Source: Salinispirillum marinum
Lineage (GTDB): Bacteria > Pseudomonadota > Gammaproteobacteria > Pseudomonadales > Natronospirillaceae
Strand: one strand, 5' to 3'
NCBI RefSeq assembly: GCF_042651565.1
Contig: NZ_JBHSDF010000004.1
Length of the DNA stretch: 64,000 nt
The translations under genes and the position numbers were made by a program. The notes below the pieces were generated by a model. That model was not told where the DNA came from. It saw nothing but the letters and a program-made list of their open reading frames with translations, and did no database searches. Shown piece after piece: positions 17,901-26,488 of the stretch; position 1 is the first letter of the stretch, and every line of letters begins with the position of its first letter.

Positions 17901-20900
17901 TCTGGAGTCGGGAACGGTTGCCATCACGCGAATACGATAGTCCGTTTCACCAAACAGCACGCTGAATTCGCTGTTGGGCCAGTCCAGCGGTGTTGTGATG
18001 TACACGGTTGATGACGAGGGGCGTACGCGACCCGTGTCAAAGAGGAGGGTATTCACGGCGACGTATAAATCCTCGGTACCCTGCAATAACAGGGCGCCCA
18101 CTTCGTAGTTCTCCGTTGCTCCCTCCCGCACCCAGATCCCCGGGTTATTTTGACCATCAACAAATAACGGACTCAGGCTGCCATCGGCGCTGGTCCGAAG
18201 TAGGAACGCGGCCGTCCATTCCGTTGCACCCGCATCTGCCGTGTAGTGAATATAACCACCGATCAGCCACTCATCGCCCAAACGCAGAGAAGTCTGGACG
18301 TTGGCGGTAGCGGTCTGAACGGTCACACCACTGCGTGTGGACGCGGGTAATACGTGCGTCACCACACCATTGGTACCAAACGTGGCATCAAGGTTGCCGT
18401 TACGATCCAAACGCACCAACCGCAATTCAGTAATCGTTTCATCGGCAAAATTCGTCGCACCGCCCATCACCATTAAACGACCTTGCGCATCGGCGGCGGT
18501 ATGGCTAATGGACATTTGGTTGGTGTTAAGTGCCGTATGTGCGGAAGACGTATAAGGGTCTTCCACATTGATACTGTACGGGCCAAGCACATCGGTTTCG
18601 CCATAAGCATTGGTGGCTTCCAAGGTGAGGCCGCTGTACAAACCTGCTTGAGGTGACGTAAACGTTGCCTGAGTACCAGAAATTGCAAAGTTCAAACCAG
18701 ACGGAGACGGTGAGGACAACACCGATAGGCTGCTACCGGAATCCAGTGAATTAAAGGGGTCTAGGTCCCAGGTGAGATCCTCACCCGCCGCAATTTGCGC
18801 AGGTAAAAATAAACAGGCCTGCAACTCGCTGGCATCTTCACGGCGCAGCGTTAATGTCACTTGAGCTGTGCTACTGGCTTCTATGCCATTGGACGCAATA
18901 TATTCCAAAGTGACTACTTGGTCCGTTGAGCTGGGCGAGTAATCAAAGGCGCCATCGGTGAAATAGGTTAAAGAGCCACTGCCCTGCAAAAGCGACATTG
19001 AAGATACCGTTAATGGCAATCCGTTCGGGTCACTGTCATTGCTCAGCACGCCATTGGTAGGGCTGATGGATACTACTGAGACTCCGTCCCAGATTCTGAT
19101 ATAGTTGTCATCGCTTACTACCGGCGGCAAGGTGATGGTAAGCACCGCCGGTTCAATCAAATTGCTACCATTCCCGGCATCATCGATGGCCGACGCCGAT
19201 ATTTCCCAGTCGCCTGGGGTCAGGGTGACGCCTAGCATGGAAAGATCAAAGGTCCAGGCTGAACTTACCGTTTGCGTAGGTAAGGTGAAGACCCCGCTGC
19301 CCTCAACCTCATTTAAAGTCAGCGTTAAATCAGCAAACTCGTTCGAAGTGCCACTGATGAGGGGCGACAGTGTATTCGCGGTGGTGGTTTCTAGGGTAAT
19401 GATGGGTGCATCGGTGTCGACCGTATAAGCATGGTTTTGCGCTATGTTCACTGGGGGATTAATTCCGTCATTGGCGCTGATGACAACGGTTACCTCAGTG
19501 TTTGCCACGAGTTCGGTCGCTTCTACATCGATAGAGAACGTAAAGTCACCATTTAGCGTGGTGGTTTTAGGCTCGTTCATGCCGACGGAAACCGTAATGT
19601 TGTCGCCGATGGTCACATCGCCGGTAATGGTCCCGGAAAGCGTTAAAAATTGATCCAAGCTTTCGCTGTAATTGATGATGTTATCGGCAGTTATGTTGTC
19701 GACAGCTATGTTTACCGTGCTCGCATTGGGCGGTGTGGTTTTTACTACCAAATCACTGTACGCCGCGAACTCAGTATCCCAAACGTTTTCTACATAGACT
19801 TCAACCTGCCCACTGTAGATATCGTCCGATAACGAAAGGGTGGTTAAATCGATAGGGACGTACCACAAGCCACTGCCCATCGGTGTCGCCGTGCTGAAGA
19901 CCCGCATGTTTTCGCCTGACCCAGGAAACACAATGACATTCAACAAGGCCACTTCATCCTCGGCCAAGTCCAGCGACACCGGAAAATCAAACGGGTAGGT
20001 TGTCGCTGCGCTGATGATCATGTCGTCGAAAGTGAGCACAGGGTCAGCGTTGTTGATGCTGAGGTCCGCGGTCGCGCCTGCACCCACATTACCGGCCACA
20101 TCGGTGGCTGAAACAGAAATTGCAAAGTTACCGTTACTGAGCGGCTCGGTCATTTCCACACTCCAGTTCATAACGCTAACGTTGGCCGGATAATCTTGCC
20201 CATTCACTGTGACGGTCACTGTCGTGTTGGCTTCGCTCGCCATACCGGAAATGACCGGGTTGACGACGATATCACCTTGAGCGATGCCGCCGCCGTAAAA
20301 GGTTTCGGCGTCGAAGGTGACTGTTGGGGCTATGGTGTCGATGTTGTAATTTCTGGTCGCTGATACGGTGTTCGTATTGCCAGCACCATCGGTTATATCG
20401 GCTTGGACAGATAACGAGGTGCTACCCGCTAATATGGAGCCAGTCACAGTTACGGAAAATTCTTGACTACTATCGACCGTGCCCGTGAAGGTATTGCCGT
20501 TCACGATCACACGCACCTCATCGCCTTCCGAGGCTTCGCCTGAAAGCACGCCAGTAATGGCGATGTTGCTAGCGGATTCATTGGCATTGATTATGTTGTC
20601 TGCCGTAACCGGGTTGATGGTAACTGTGGCCGAGGGTGGGATGGTATCCAGTGTGAATTGGAGTTCGTTGCTGGCTGAAACATTGCCTGCGTTGTCAGTC
20701 TGCCGCACGCGGATACTGTTTATGCCTTCAACCGCCGTGGGTACGGTAGTACTCCATGTGTCACCGCCGTCTGTGCTGTATTCAAGCGTTGCACCGTCTT
20801 CTAGGCCGGTTACAGTGAATGCGCCATTGCTGGTAACACCCGCCACGCTGCCGGTGTCACTATTCAGTGAAATGGAAGGTGCCGGAGGCGGGGTAACGTC

Positions 20901-21695
20901 CAACTGCACCACTGGGCTAAACGCCACCTCGCCACTGGCATTGACGGCAGTCACCCACGCGGTAAGGTCGACTGCGTCCACCGTTAGGTTGGTGCTGGTG
21001 CCTTCAATGGCTCGACGTTGCCAGCGGTTGGTTTCCGCTGCAATGGCGGCGCTACGAGTCGCGTACAAGCCATCTACCACGAACAGGTTATAGCGCAGCA
21101 GTTGGTCTGGCTCCGTCTGCGAAATACCCTCCCATTCGGCTGTTAGCGTTGTGTCCGAGAGTGAAAGGGCAGGGGCGGAAAGGCTGAGCGGTGCCCATGT
21201 TAAAGGTTGAGTCGCTACGATATGGGCCTGTTGTTCGGTGTTTTCTGCCACCAAGCGCAGGGTAAAATCGGCACCTTCTTCCAGCCCCAGTGTGCGAGGG
21301 TTTAAGCCCGACACCCAGCCCTGCATGCTGTTGGTGTTGCAGCCCGTTTCGGTATCACACAATTGGAAAACACCGTACGATTCTTCATCACCGGCATTTC
21401 GAACATCCAGATAAACCTGTTCTATCGGTAGGTCAGTAGATGTAACGGCTAAACGAAACCGCCAGTTGTTGGCTGTGGTGTTTTCTTCGTCTGCATCCAC
21501 ATATAAGAAGGCACCGGAAAGCCCCAGGTCGGCCTCAGCATCTGCCAGCACGAAATTACGGCTGGCTGGTGCAAGCCCAGCAAAGGAAGCGGTACCCAAA
21601 TCCACGTCAACCTGTGCAGAAGCCGGTGGCTCCTGTGAACAGGCTGTAAGAACCGCCGACAACATCACAACACATAACGACAAGCGGCGGGTCAT
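14910..21695 (-). CDS. Giant surface lipoprotein with Ig-like and delta-60 repeats (about 2261 aa)
   Basis: From the ATG at 21695, preceded by AAGGAAG, the product begins with a lipoprotein signal (MTRRLSLCVVMLSAVLTAC); a longer frame to 21797 has no such support. The N-terminal part carries WRFR, a Cys pair (LCDTETGCN) and GWVSGLNP, shared with the neighbouring 1593-residue paralogue. Next come Ig-like repeats over several hundred residues (phrases such as DNAGNVSASN, GNTFTGTV, TADNIIN), and then a cadherin-like unit with GVLSNDSDPNG. The long C-terminal part holds delta-60 repeats (NLDATFGTNGVV, GQPDSSFGSNGVV) that likely form beta-propellers. The length is far beyond typical lipoproteins. 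It is the last gene of the operon, 11 bases after the previous stop. I infer surface display and adhesion or substrate binding, but no ligand is evident. Confidence 0.82.
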   Translation of the reverse strand: MTRRLSLCVVMLSAVLTACSQEPPASAQVDVDLGTASFAGLAPASRNFVLADAEADLGLSGAFLYVDADEENTTANNWRFRLAVTSTDLPIEQVYLDVRNAGDEESYGVFQLCDTETGCNTNSMQGWVSGLNPRTLGLEEGADFTLRLVAENTEQQAHIVATQPLTWAPLSLSAPALSLSDTTLTAEWEGISQTEPDQLLRYNLFVVDGLYATRSAAIAAETNRWQRRAIEGTSTNLTVDAVDLTAWVTAVNASGEVAFSPVVQLDVTPPPAPSISLNSDTGSVAGVTSNGAFTVTGLEDGATLEYSTDGGDTWSTTVPTAVEGINSIRVRQTDNAGNVSASNELQFTLDTIPPSATVTINPVTADNIINANESASNIAITGVLSGEASEGDEVRVIVNGNTFTGTVDSSQEFSVTVTGSILAGSTSLSVQADITDGAGNTNTVSATRNYNIDTIAPTVTFDAETFYGGGIAQGDIVVNPVISGMASEANTTVTVTVNGQDYPANVSVMNWSVEMTEPLSNGNFAISVSATDVAGNVGAGATADLSINNADPVLTFDDMIISAATTYPFDFPVSLDLAEDEVALLNVIVFPGSGENMRVFSTATPMGSGLWYVPIDLTTLSLSDDIYSGQVEVYVENVWDTEFAAYSDLVVKTTPPNASTVNIAVDNITADNIINYSESLDQFLTLSGTITGDVTIGDNITVSVGMNEPKTTTLNGDFTFSIDVEATELVANTEVTVVISANDGINPPVNIAQNHAYTVDTDAPIITLETTTANTLSPLISGTSNEFADLTLTLNEVEGSGVFTLPTQTVSSAWTFDLSMLGVTLTPGDWEISASAIDDAGNGSNLIEPAVLTITLPPVVSDDNYIRIWDGVSVVSISPTNGVLSNDSDPNGLPLTVSSMSLLQGSGSLTYFTDGAFDYSPSSTDQVVTLEYIASNGIEASSTAQVTLTLRREDASELQACLFLPAQIAAGEDLTWDLDPFNSLDSGSSLSVLSSPSPSGLNFAISGTQATFTSPQAGLYSGLTLEATNAYGETDVLGPYSINVEDPYTSSAHTALNTNQMSISHTAADAQGRLMVMGGATNFADETITELRLVRLDRNGNLDATFGTNGVVTHVLPASTRSGVTVQTATANVQTSLRLGDEWLIGGYIHYTADAGATEWTAAFLLRTSADGSLSPLFVDGQNNPGIWVREGATENYEVGALLLQGTEDLYVAVNTLLFDTGRVRPSSSTVYITTPLDWPNSEFSVLFGETDYRIRVMATVPDSRDVMVAAQFYSGSENDYLHFARYINNASSWSGDLSLNSDFNYLAALDSAGDTTTNFPDIRHAVVTEAGQLWISGQKDTQSSTNTTYYVAVIDLDYNYVDPGVFEVDAPGFNNQQYSLGLIAGYDNAVYHLRSDVTSTSMQRYLTNGSIDTTYGITGSKSVTGLVADVTSLSRAKGSAIIQGTQLLIVQPDAADLTQYRSQQIDVYEPNEHAFFATVDVCGVVARTSEEVSGSPIPRGMVASGTDLYVAFEAAGWNIGKLINGTQWVLGDERGGYYTDAPNFNYNELMGLSVDNLGRTVTVGFAYASNVVRRFNTDGTPDTTFLPEALSFSPQFVAVDSLDRVIVAGIDPYSQTPIINLLRFNSDGSLDDTFNTTFAANDPDIPISGLELSDLAVDANDNLLLLFFASDLSSETHLARVNADGTLDAAFGNEVGAEDNDARWSSTAIGTGYSLLVADSGRLYIWAYEEDLQIAFGNVHVQALTTSGQPDSSFGSNGVVTLNGYESPLDSFYLFNSRTKFHWLTEDLEGRLYVAAREFNAGRTVVFRLEANGDYSSNWGNEGIVPMTGAAQFSDTLHSLALVNDQLRVLWSDLESSGVLTLDANGMADFTVGLDGSVGISSPLGIEAKNLTLSPSGEMYLVARNTTYPESFAVESVFWGLTSSGANITDFGDSSIRLGEVWASNTSPIALRNNEQGTLLLANNPIGGEQQEGAGIGVYALEILRLGGPGDSLAEQDINISSPGSPSVRSLNSFVDDLALGTLVDGPLSSIFAVSRNGTLVTPPFGGAATQLWSPTAPTGLNGGYSYAQVLDAGNGKVYVLAQDFGDVESDIPMSWFVSAYDRNALTDDWVEQTATADSKLVRDMALDSAGNLLVLDMEYGDEQGRIVRLNTDTFAFDTAWGNLGEADFTQPIFAMSALLVAPDGSIWTGGADANSRPVVVRLDADGTEIQRWTGPQLTRASLSRVVDLEIDNAGHINVLFDSLRSGEWRAEIVRIPRAH

Positions 21696-21706
21696 TCTAT
21701 ACTTCC

Positions 21707-24700
21707 TTACAGATAGGGGTTGTATACATATTCTGAATCTGCGGAGCCAGATATCCCACGGTACACGCCTGGTAAACGAGTAATCTGCGTTTTCCATTGC
21801 CCATTTTTGAACACCGACATCATCACATTTAAATGGCCGCGCGGGTCTAAGCTCATATCAAATACACCGGCAACGTCACCCGTTGCCAGCATGTTACCTT
21901 GCCAACGTTGGCGTTCGTTGCCATTGGCATCAAGGCGAACGACGACAGGCTCGGTATTTTGAGTAATTCCACCCACTAAGAGGCTTCCATCAGACAGTGG
22001 CAGTAGTTTGGTGATTTCAAGGAAAGCATCGCCAGTGTCAGACAAGTTAAAAAACCCATTGGCGCCCCAAGAAGTAATTGCAGAAAGACTGCCTGCTGCA
22101 TCATATTTCTCTACGGTTGATAACGTCAGTCCGGAGTTTTGAATTTGTGAGGAGGCAATGTAAACGTAACCTGAATGATCTAAGGCAAAAGTATCTGGAA
22201 AAATTAATGCCTCAGACAGAATATCAGGGCCTCCGGCCGCCACCACCGACGACGAACCACTGTCATCCGACACTCGATGCAATTCCCAGTAAGGTAAGCT
22301 GTAATCAAAGTCGATCAAACGCGTCAATACAAATACATTTCCATTACCATCTTCTTGAACCGCTTCAACACCATTTACTCCAAAAGGTGGAAATTGAGTC
22401 ATGAAGTGCTCGGTAGTTGAGCTGTAGGGTAACGGCGCCGGATCACCATTCTTGTCCAGCGCGGCAATAAAGGGCTGCAAGTTGGGTAACAATGGGTCAC
22501 CAGAGCTGTTTGCAATCCCTGAAATAATGGCACGACCGGCTGTTAATTCAGACATCACAAAATCATCGCTGTAGTTCGTGCCGGTGCTGTACAGCCTATC
22601 GGTTAGTGTGTATAGATTGGGGTTCGATAGAGATTCACCACCTTCTGGGAGGTTGTATCGGTAAGACACCACACTACTGTCGGCATCGCCAATAGCAAGA
22701 ATATCGTTGTAGCCGTTACTGAATATGCCAAATACGCTATTGGTTGGTAAGCTCACAGAGCCACCATCTCGCGTCATAGAAGGGGTAGGGTTACCAAAAT
22801 TAGGTAGCCTACCACCTGAAGGGTGTAAGCCCCAGAGCGCTGCGCGCGTCTGAGTGACGTCTTCAATATCGTTATATTCAACTTCAACTAAAGGAAATAA
22901 ACGGCCACTCGGCGTCGTAACGAGCTGTATGGGTTCTTCGATAGGCCCAACACCAAATCGTATTGTACCGGCGATGCCGAATGCCGTATCAAGCGCTCCG
23001 TTGCCCAATGTATCAATCAGGGTAACAGCATTGTATTGCTCATTACGCCAATACACTTTTAAGTCGCCGTTACCTGAGTTGAAATGCAGATGCGACACGG
23101 TTTCTGCCGCTTGCTCTAACATGAAAACACCGTTCTCGCCCCAAGCGGTATCAACGGTGCCATTAAATGTGTTCAAACGAACAATTCCTACGCCGTTAGC
23201 TGTGGCGACTGGGGTGTAGATAAAAGTCGATGTTGCCACGAGCGTATTGCTGGCCGTCGTAAACGGATCATTAACAGCCGATGTCCATTGTGCATCCAAT
23301 GTAACCACACCATCTGTACCGAAAGTAGAAACAGGGTCACCGCCTGTGGGCGTATAACGGCCTAGCAACAGATTTCCCCCCATATCATCAGAGGTTAAAA
23401 CCAGGATACCAACCTCAAAACCCGTACCCAAGCTGACAACTTTCCGAGGTTCGTTATACTCTAATGCGAGATTCCAGTTCCCTTGAACAGCAAAACCGGT
23501 ATCAGGATGCCTGCGCTCGATAGGAATGTGATAGGGGCTCACAGAGCCAACGGTGTCGTAAGCAATAACAAGGCCGTTTCCGTTGTCCAATAATGTCGCT
23601 TTTACGGAAGACTCAATATCCGCCGTAATGATGGCTGTTGAGGGAGTCAGAGAACTTGTCGAATAGATTTCAACCGCCGGGAACTCACCTACCACAGCAA
23701 AAACAGCTTGGTATGAGTCCGACCATAAAAGATCATAGGCAGGACCATTGGTTGCAAACAGCCATTGAGGGGTTTGACTAACCGTGTCAATAGCAATAAT
23801 GCCATAACTAACCGTACTGGGCAGATCAAAATGGTTGATGTCCAATGTATCAATTTCAACCGAAGCAATCACTCGATTGTTATAGGTATCATGAGCGATT
23901 TGGAGAACTTGATAGATGCCATAGCTTTCAAGAATACTTAAATTGAAAAACGATGTTTTAAGTGCATCCCATTGATCATTATCAATGAGTCGTTCTACGT
24001 TACGGTCCGAATAAGCTACTCCCATATAGGGATCAACTTCTTCCATAAGGATGAAGGTATCACCGTCAGTCCCAGATAACGTAACAGAACTTATGGGTGT
24101 CGCGGTATTATTACTGGGATTAGACACTTCATACAGCTCCACCCGGCCACAACTCAAGCCTTGTTCTGCGAAGGCAAAGCTGCTATCGACGCTATAGGGT
24201 AGGTACTGTGCCATCTGGCGCGCAGATTCATGAACCCGGCTATGAACGATACGGTTGCCAATGAGGGATACTGCACCCGTTTCGGCATCGGCTAAGCCGT
24301 CGAGAAAGTTAGCGAGAATCTTATCAGTTTGTCCCATTTCAATTGGGTAAGTGCGGGCAACAACTTGATGCGACAATTGATCGTTTTCTGCAAAAATAAA
24401 ATTGACGTAGTGGTCAAGCCCTTGCTGCAAAGCTAATGGCATTACCGTGCCGCTGGCCGTTGGGCTTAAAAATCCACCTGAGCCGGCTATGCCATTGCCT
24501 ATATTCCGAAAATAATAAAACGGTTGTTTGCTGCCGCCGTTGGGTTGTAGATAACCTGTCGCCCAGACAACACCTTCTTCTGTAATCAGCGAATCGACGA
24601 TGGCAGGGAAAGAGGGATTAAAGGGTGCATAAACGATACCGTTCGCGTCAGCATCAAAAGCTGGATCAGCAATTAAAGAGGTGTCGTTTTGCCATACATA

Positions 24701-26488
24701 GCGACCTATGCCTAGTTCATTAGATGTAGTCACCAGAACACCGAACTGGTCGTCTTTTTGCAGGTCGAAGAGGTCGTGAATACGAACCGCTGGAGAATTA
24801 AATTCAATCAAACTCGGAGACGGTGTTGAAAAAGGCGCCAGTACATCCACATTGAAAATTCTTGAGCCAGTAGACGGTGCTGTATTGGGGTCTGCATAGT
24901 TCAGCGAGTTCAGTGCAGCAAAAATCTCTTGGTTGTTGCGTACAGTAATGGCTCCTATCTCAAAACCACTGTTCACGCTGCCGCTTAAACTCCAAATGCC
25001 GTTAGTACCGAAGTCGGTAACTGCAGTGCCGAAACTGTCAATACGAACCATGAACGCGTCGAATCGTGTGATATCGCCGTTAAGATCAACTAACTCAAGC
25101 CGTCCACCGATCAGCCAGTCATCCCCTACTTGTTGGGCTGTAACGGGAATCAAACGGCTGTTGTTACCACCGGGTACAGATATGCCTAGGCTGATGTCTG
25201 TCCGCCCACTGTCGCCGAATGTAAGGTCTGGCTGACCGTTGTCTAGAAGCCGAACTAGGGACAATGTAGGTGATGTGGACGAAACAAATGGGTTGTCACC
25301 CATCATTAGCACTCGGTTGAGTGCATCGGCTTTGATGAGACTTTGCCGGAAAGTGGTAGGGGATGCTACGGATATAACATCGCTGTAATAATCGGCAAGA
25401 ATTTCTACCGTATAGGGGCCATACGAGGCGGTACGATTTGCATCTTCTGGATCTGTCACTGTGAAGTTTATTTCACCAGACAGGCCAGTACTTGAGGATT
25501 GAATGTTGAGAGTATCGAATCCCGTAATATCTATTCCATTCGCACTAACATAATTCATCTCTAGGTTTAAACCTGACAATGAATTGGTGGGGTCAATATC
25601 CCAGGTAAAAGGCTCAAGCCCTGATACTTCCGACAAATACAACTGGGCAGGCACAAACAAGCAGGCGTCGATACCAGCGAACGTATTACCATCAATGGGT
25701 GTTTCATCAATGATTTCGCCGGGCGTATTTGAATTAAACGCACTTGCATAGGCATAACCCACTTCACCGGAGCTGTTGTAGGCCTTGATGTCGATGTCGA
25801 CACTGCCGACGTCAACACCCGTAAATTGCAGGTTGGCTGCACCGGAGGGGCGGTAATTCAGGTTGGTCCAACGTTGGCTACCGCCACCGTAGTCTCGAAC
25901 GATAACACGATAGCTTGTCACACCAGTTTGTGCGGGCCAGGCAAGGGTTAGCGTGCCATCAACAAAGGTTGTGGTTAGGTCGCCGCCGAAAAAACCTAAA
26001 GCTGAGTAGGTAAAAGTATCTGAGGCAACCTGGGTGGCTGGCCCACCTGTGCCTTGCACCAACAGTTGCACGGTAAAACTCGTGTTTTCACCCAGATAAA
26101 AGTCCTGGTCATACGGGTTAATGCCGGATACCCAGCCAGACACGGAAGTGCCGCTGAAGGCACACCCGGATTCCGGACAGAGCGAAACCGTACCGATAAG
26201 TTCGCCACCGGCTATAAAACGCAGTTGAATGTCTTGAAGCCCGTCCGTGTGCGCCGCAGATATCCGAAAACGCCAGTTGTCGATGCCGTAGTCGTCGGCG
26301 ACGTACAACAATTCGCCGGATGCTGTGGCATCGCCTACCTGAACGGCTTGCTTCGGTTCTATGCTACGAACCGAGAAGCTCACGTCATCGGGGTTTGAGG
26401 TCAGTGTTTCGCCTAGGTCTGTGTTGTTACAGCCAACCAAAAAAAGGGCAAGAAGGGTAGAGGTTAATAATCGTACGTTCATGATCAT
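21707..26488 (-). CDS. Large surface lipoprotein with delta-60 repeats (1593 aa), paralogue of the next gene
   Basis: The start ATG at 26488 overlaps the FecR stop by four bases; the lipobox LFLVGCNN follows a short hydrophobic segment. The N-terminal module contains DNWRFR, the Cys pair LCPESGC and GWVSGINP, matching the giant protein downstream. A shared middle section reads ACLFVPAQ and TWDIDPTNSL in both. The rest contains delta-60 units such as GQPDLTFGDSGR, GNGALDTAFGIAG and similar beta-propeller phrases, and both proteins end in a comparable stretch (NGNERQRWQGN and a final Thr-Arg-Leu-Pro). The Ig-like block of the giant protein is missing. It is probably exported to the outer membrane and the surface together with its neighbour; function is unknown. 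Confidence 0.82.
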   Translation of the reverse strand: MIMNVRLLTSTLLALFLVGCNNTDLGETLTSNPDDVSFSVRSIEPKQAVQVGDATASGELLYVADDYGIDNWRFRISAAHTDGLQDIQLRFIAGGELIGTVSLCPESGCAFSGTSVSGWVSGINPYDQDFYLGENTSFTVQLLVQGTGGPATQVASDTFTYSALGFFGGDLTTTFVDGTLTLAWPAQTGVTSYRVIVRDYGGGSQRWTNLNYRPSGAANLQFTGVDVGSVDIDIKAYNSSGEVGYAYASAFNSNTPGEIIDETPIDGNTFAGIDACLFVPAQLYLSEVSGLEPFTWDIDPTNSLSGLNLEMNYVSANGIDITGFDTLNIQSSSTGLSGEINFTVTDPEDANRTASYGPYTVEILADYYSDVISVASPTTFRQSLIKADALNRVLMMGDNPFVSSTSPTLSLVRLLDNGQPDLTFGDSGRTDISLGISVPGGNNSRLIPVTAQQVGDDWLIGGRLELVDLNGDITRFDAFMVRIDSFGTAVTDFGTNGIWSLSGSVNSGFEIGAITVRNNQEIFAALNSLNYADPNTAPSTGSRIFNVDVLAPFSTPSPSLIEFNSPAVRIHDLFDLQKDDQFGVLVTTSNELGIGRYVWQNDTSLIADPAFDADANGIVYAPFNPSFPAIVDSLITEEGVVWATGYLQPNGGSKQPFYYFRNIGNGIAGSGGFLSPTASGTVMPLALQQGLDHYVNFIFAENDQLSHQVVARTYPIEMGQTDKILANFLDGLADAETGAVSLIGNRIVHSRVHESARQMAQYLPYSVDSSFAFAEQGLSCGRVELYEVSNPSNNTATPISSVTLSGTDGDTFILMEEVDPYMGVAYSDRNVERLIDNDQWDALKTSFFNLSILESYGIYQVLQIAHDTYNNRVIASVEIDTLDINHFDLPSTVSYGIIAIDTVSQTPQWLFATNGPAYDLLWSDSYQAVFAVVGEFPAVEIYSTSSLTPSTAIITADIESSVKATLLDNGNGLVIAYDTVGSVSPYHIPIERRHPDTGFAVQGNWNLALEYNEPRKVVSLGTGFEVGILVLTSDDMGGNLLLGRYTPTGGDPVSTFGTDGVVTLDAQWTSAVNDPFTTASNTLVATSTFIYTPVATANGVGIVRLNTFNGTVDTAWGENGVFMLEQAAETVSHLHFNSGNGDLKVYWRNEQYNAVTLIDTLGNGALDTAFGIAGTIRFGVGPIEEPIQLVTTPSGRLFPLVEVEYNDIEDVTQTRAALWGLHPSGGRLPNFGNPTPSMTRDGGSVSLPTNSVFGIFSNGYNDILAIGDADSSVVSYRYNLPEGGESLSNPNLYTLTDRLYSTGTNYSDDFVMSELTAGRAIISGIANSSGDPLLPNLQPFIAALDKNGDPAPLPYSSTTEHFMTQFPPFGVNGVEAVQEDGNGNVFVLTRLIDFDYSLPYWELHRVSDDSGSSSVVAAGGPDILSEALIFPDTFALDHSGYVYIASSQIQNSGLTLSTVEKYDAAGSLSAITSWGANGFFNLSDTGDAFLEITKLLPLSDGSLLVGGITQNTEPVVVRLDANGNERQRWQGNMLATGDVAGVFDMSLDPRGHLNVMMSVFKNGQWKTQITRLPGVYRGISGSADSEYVYNPYL

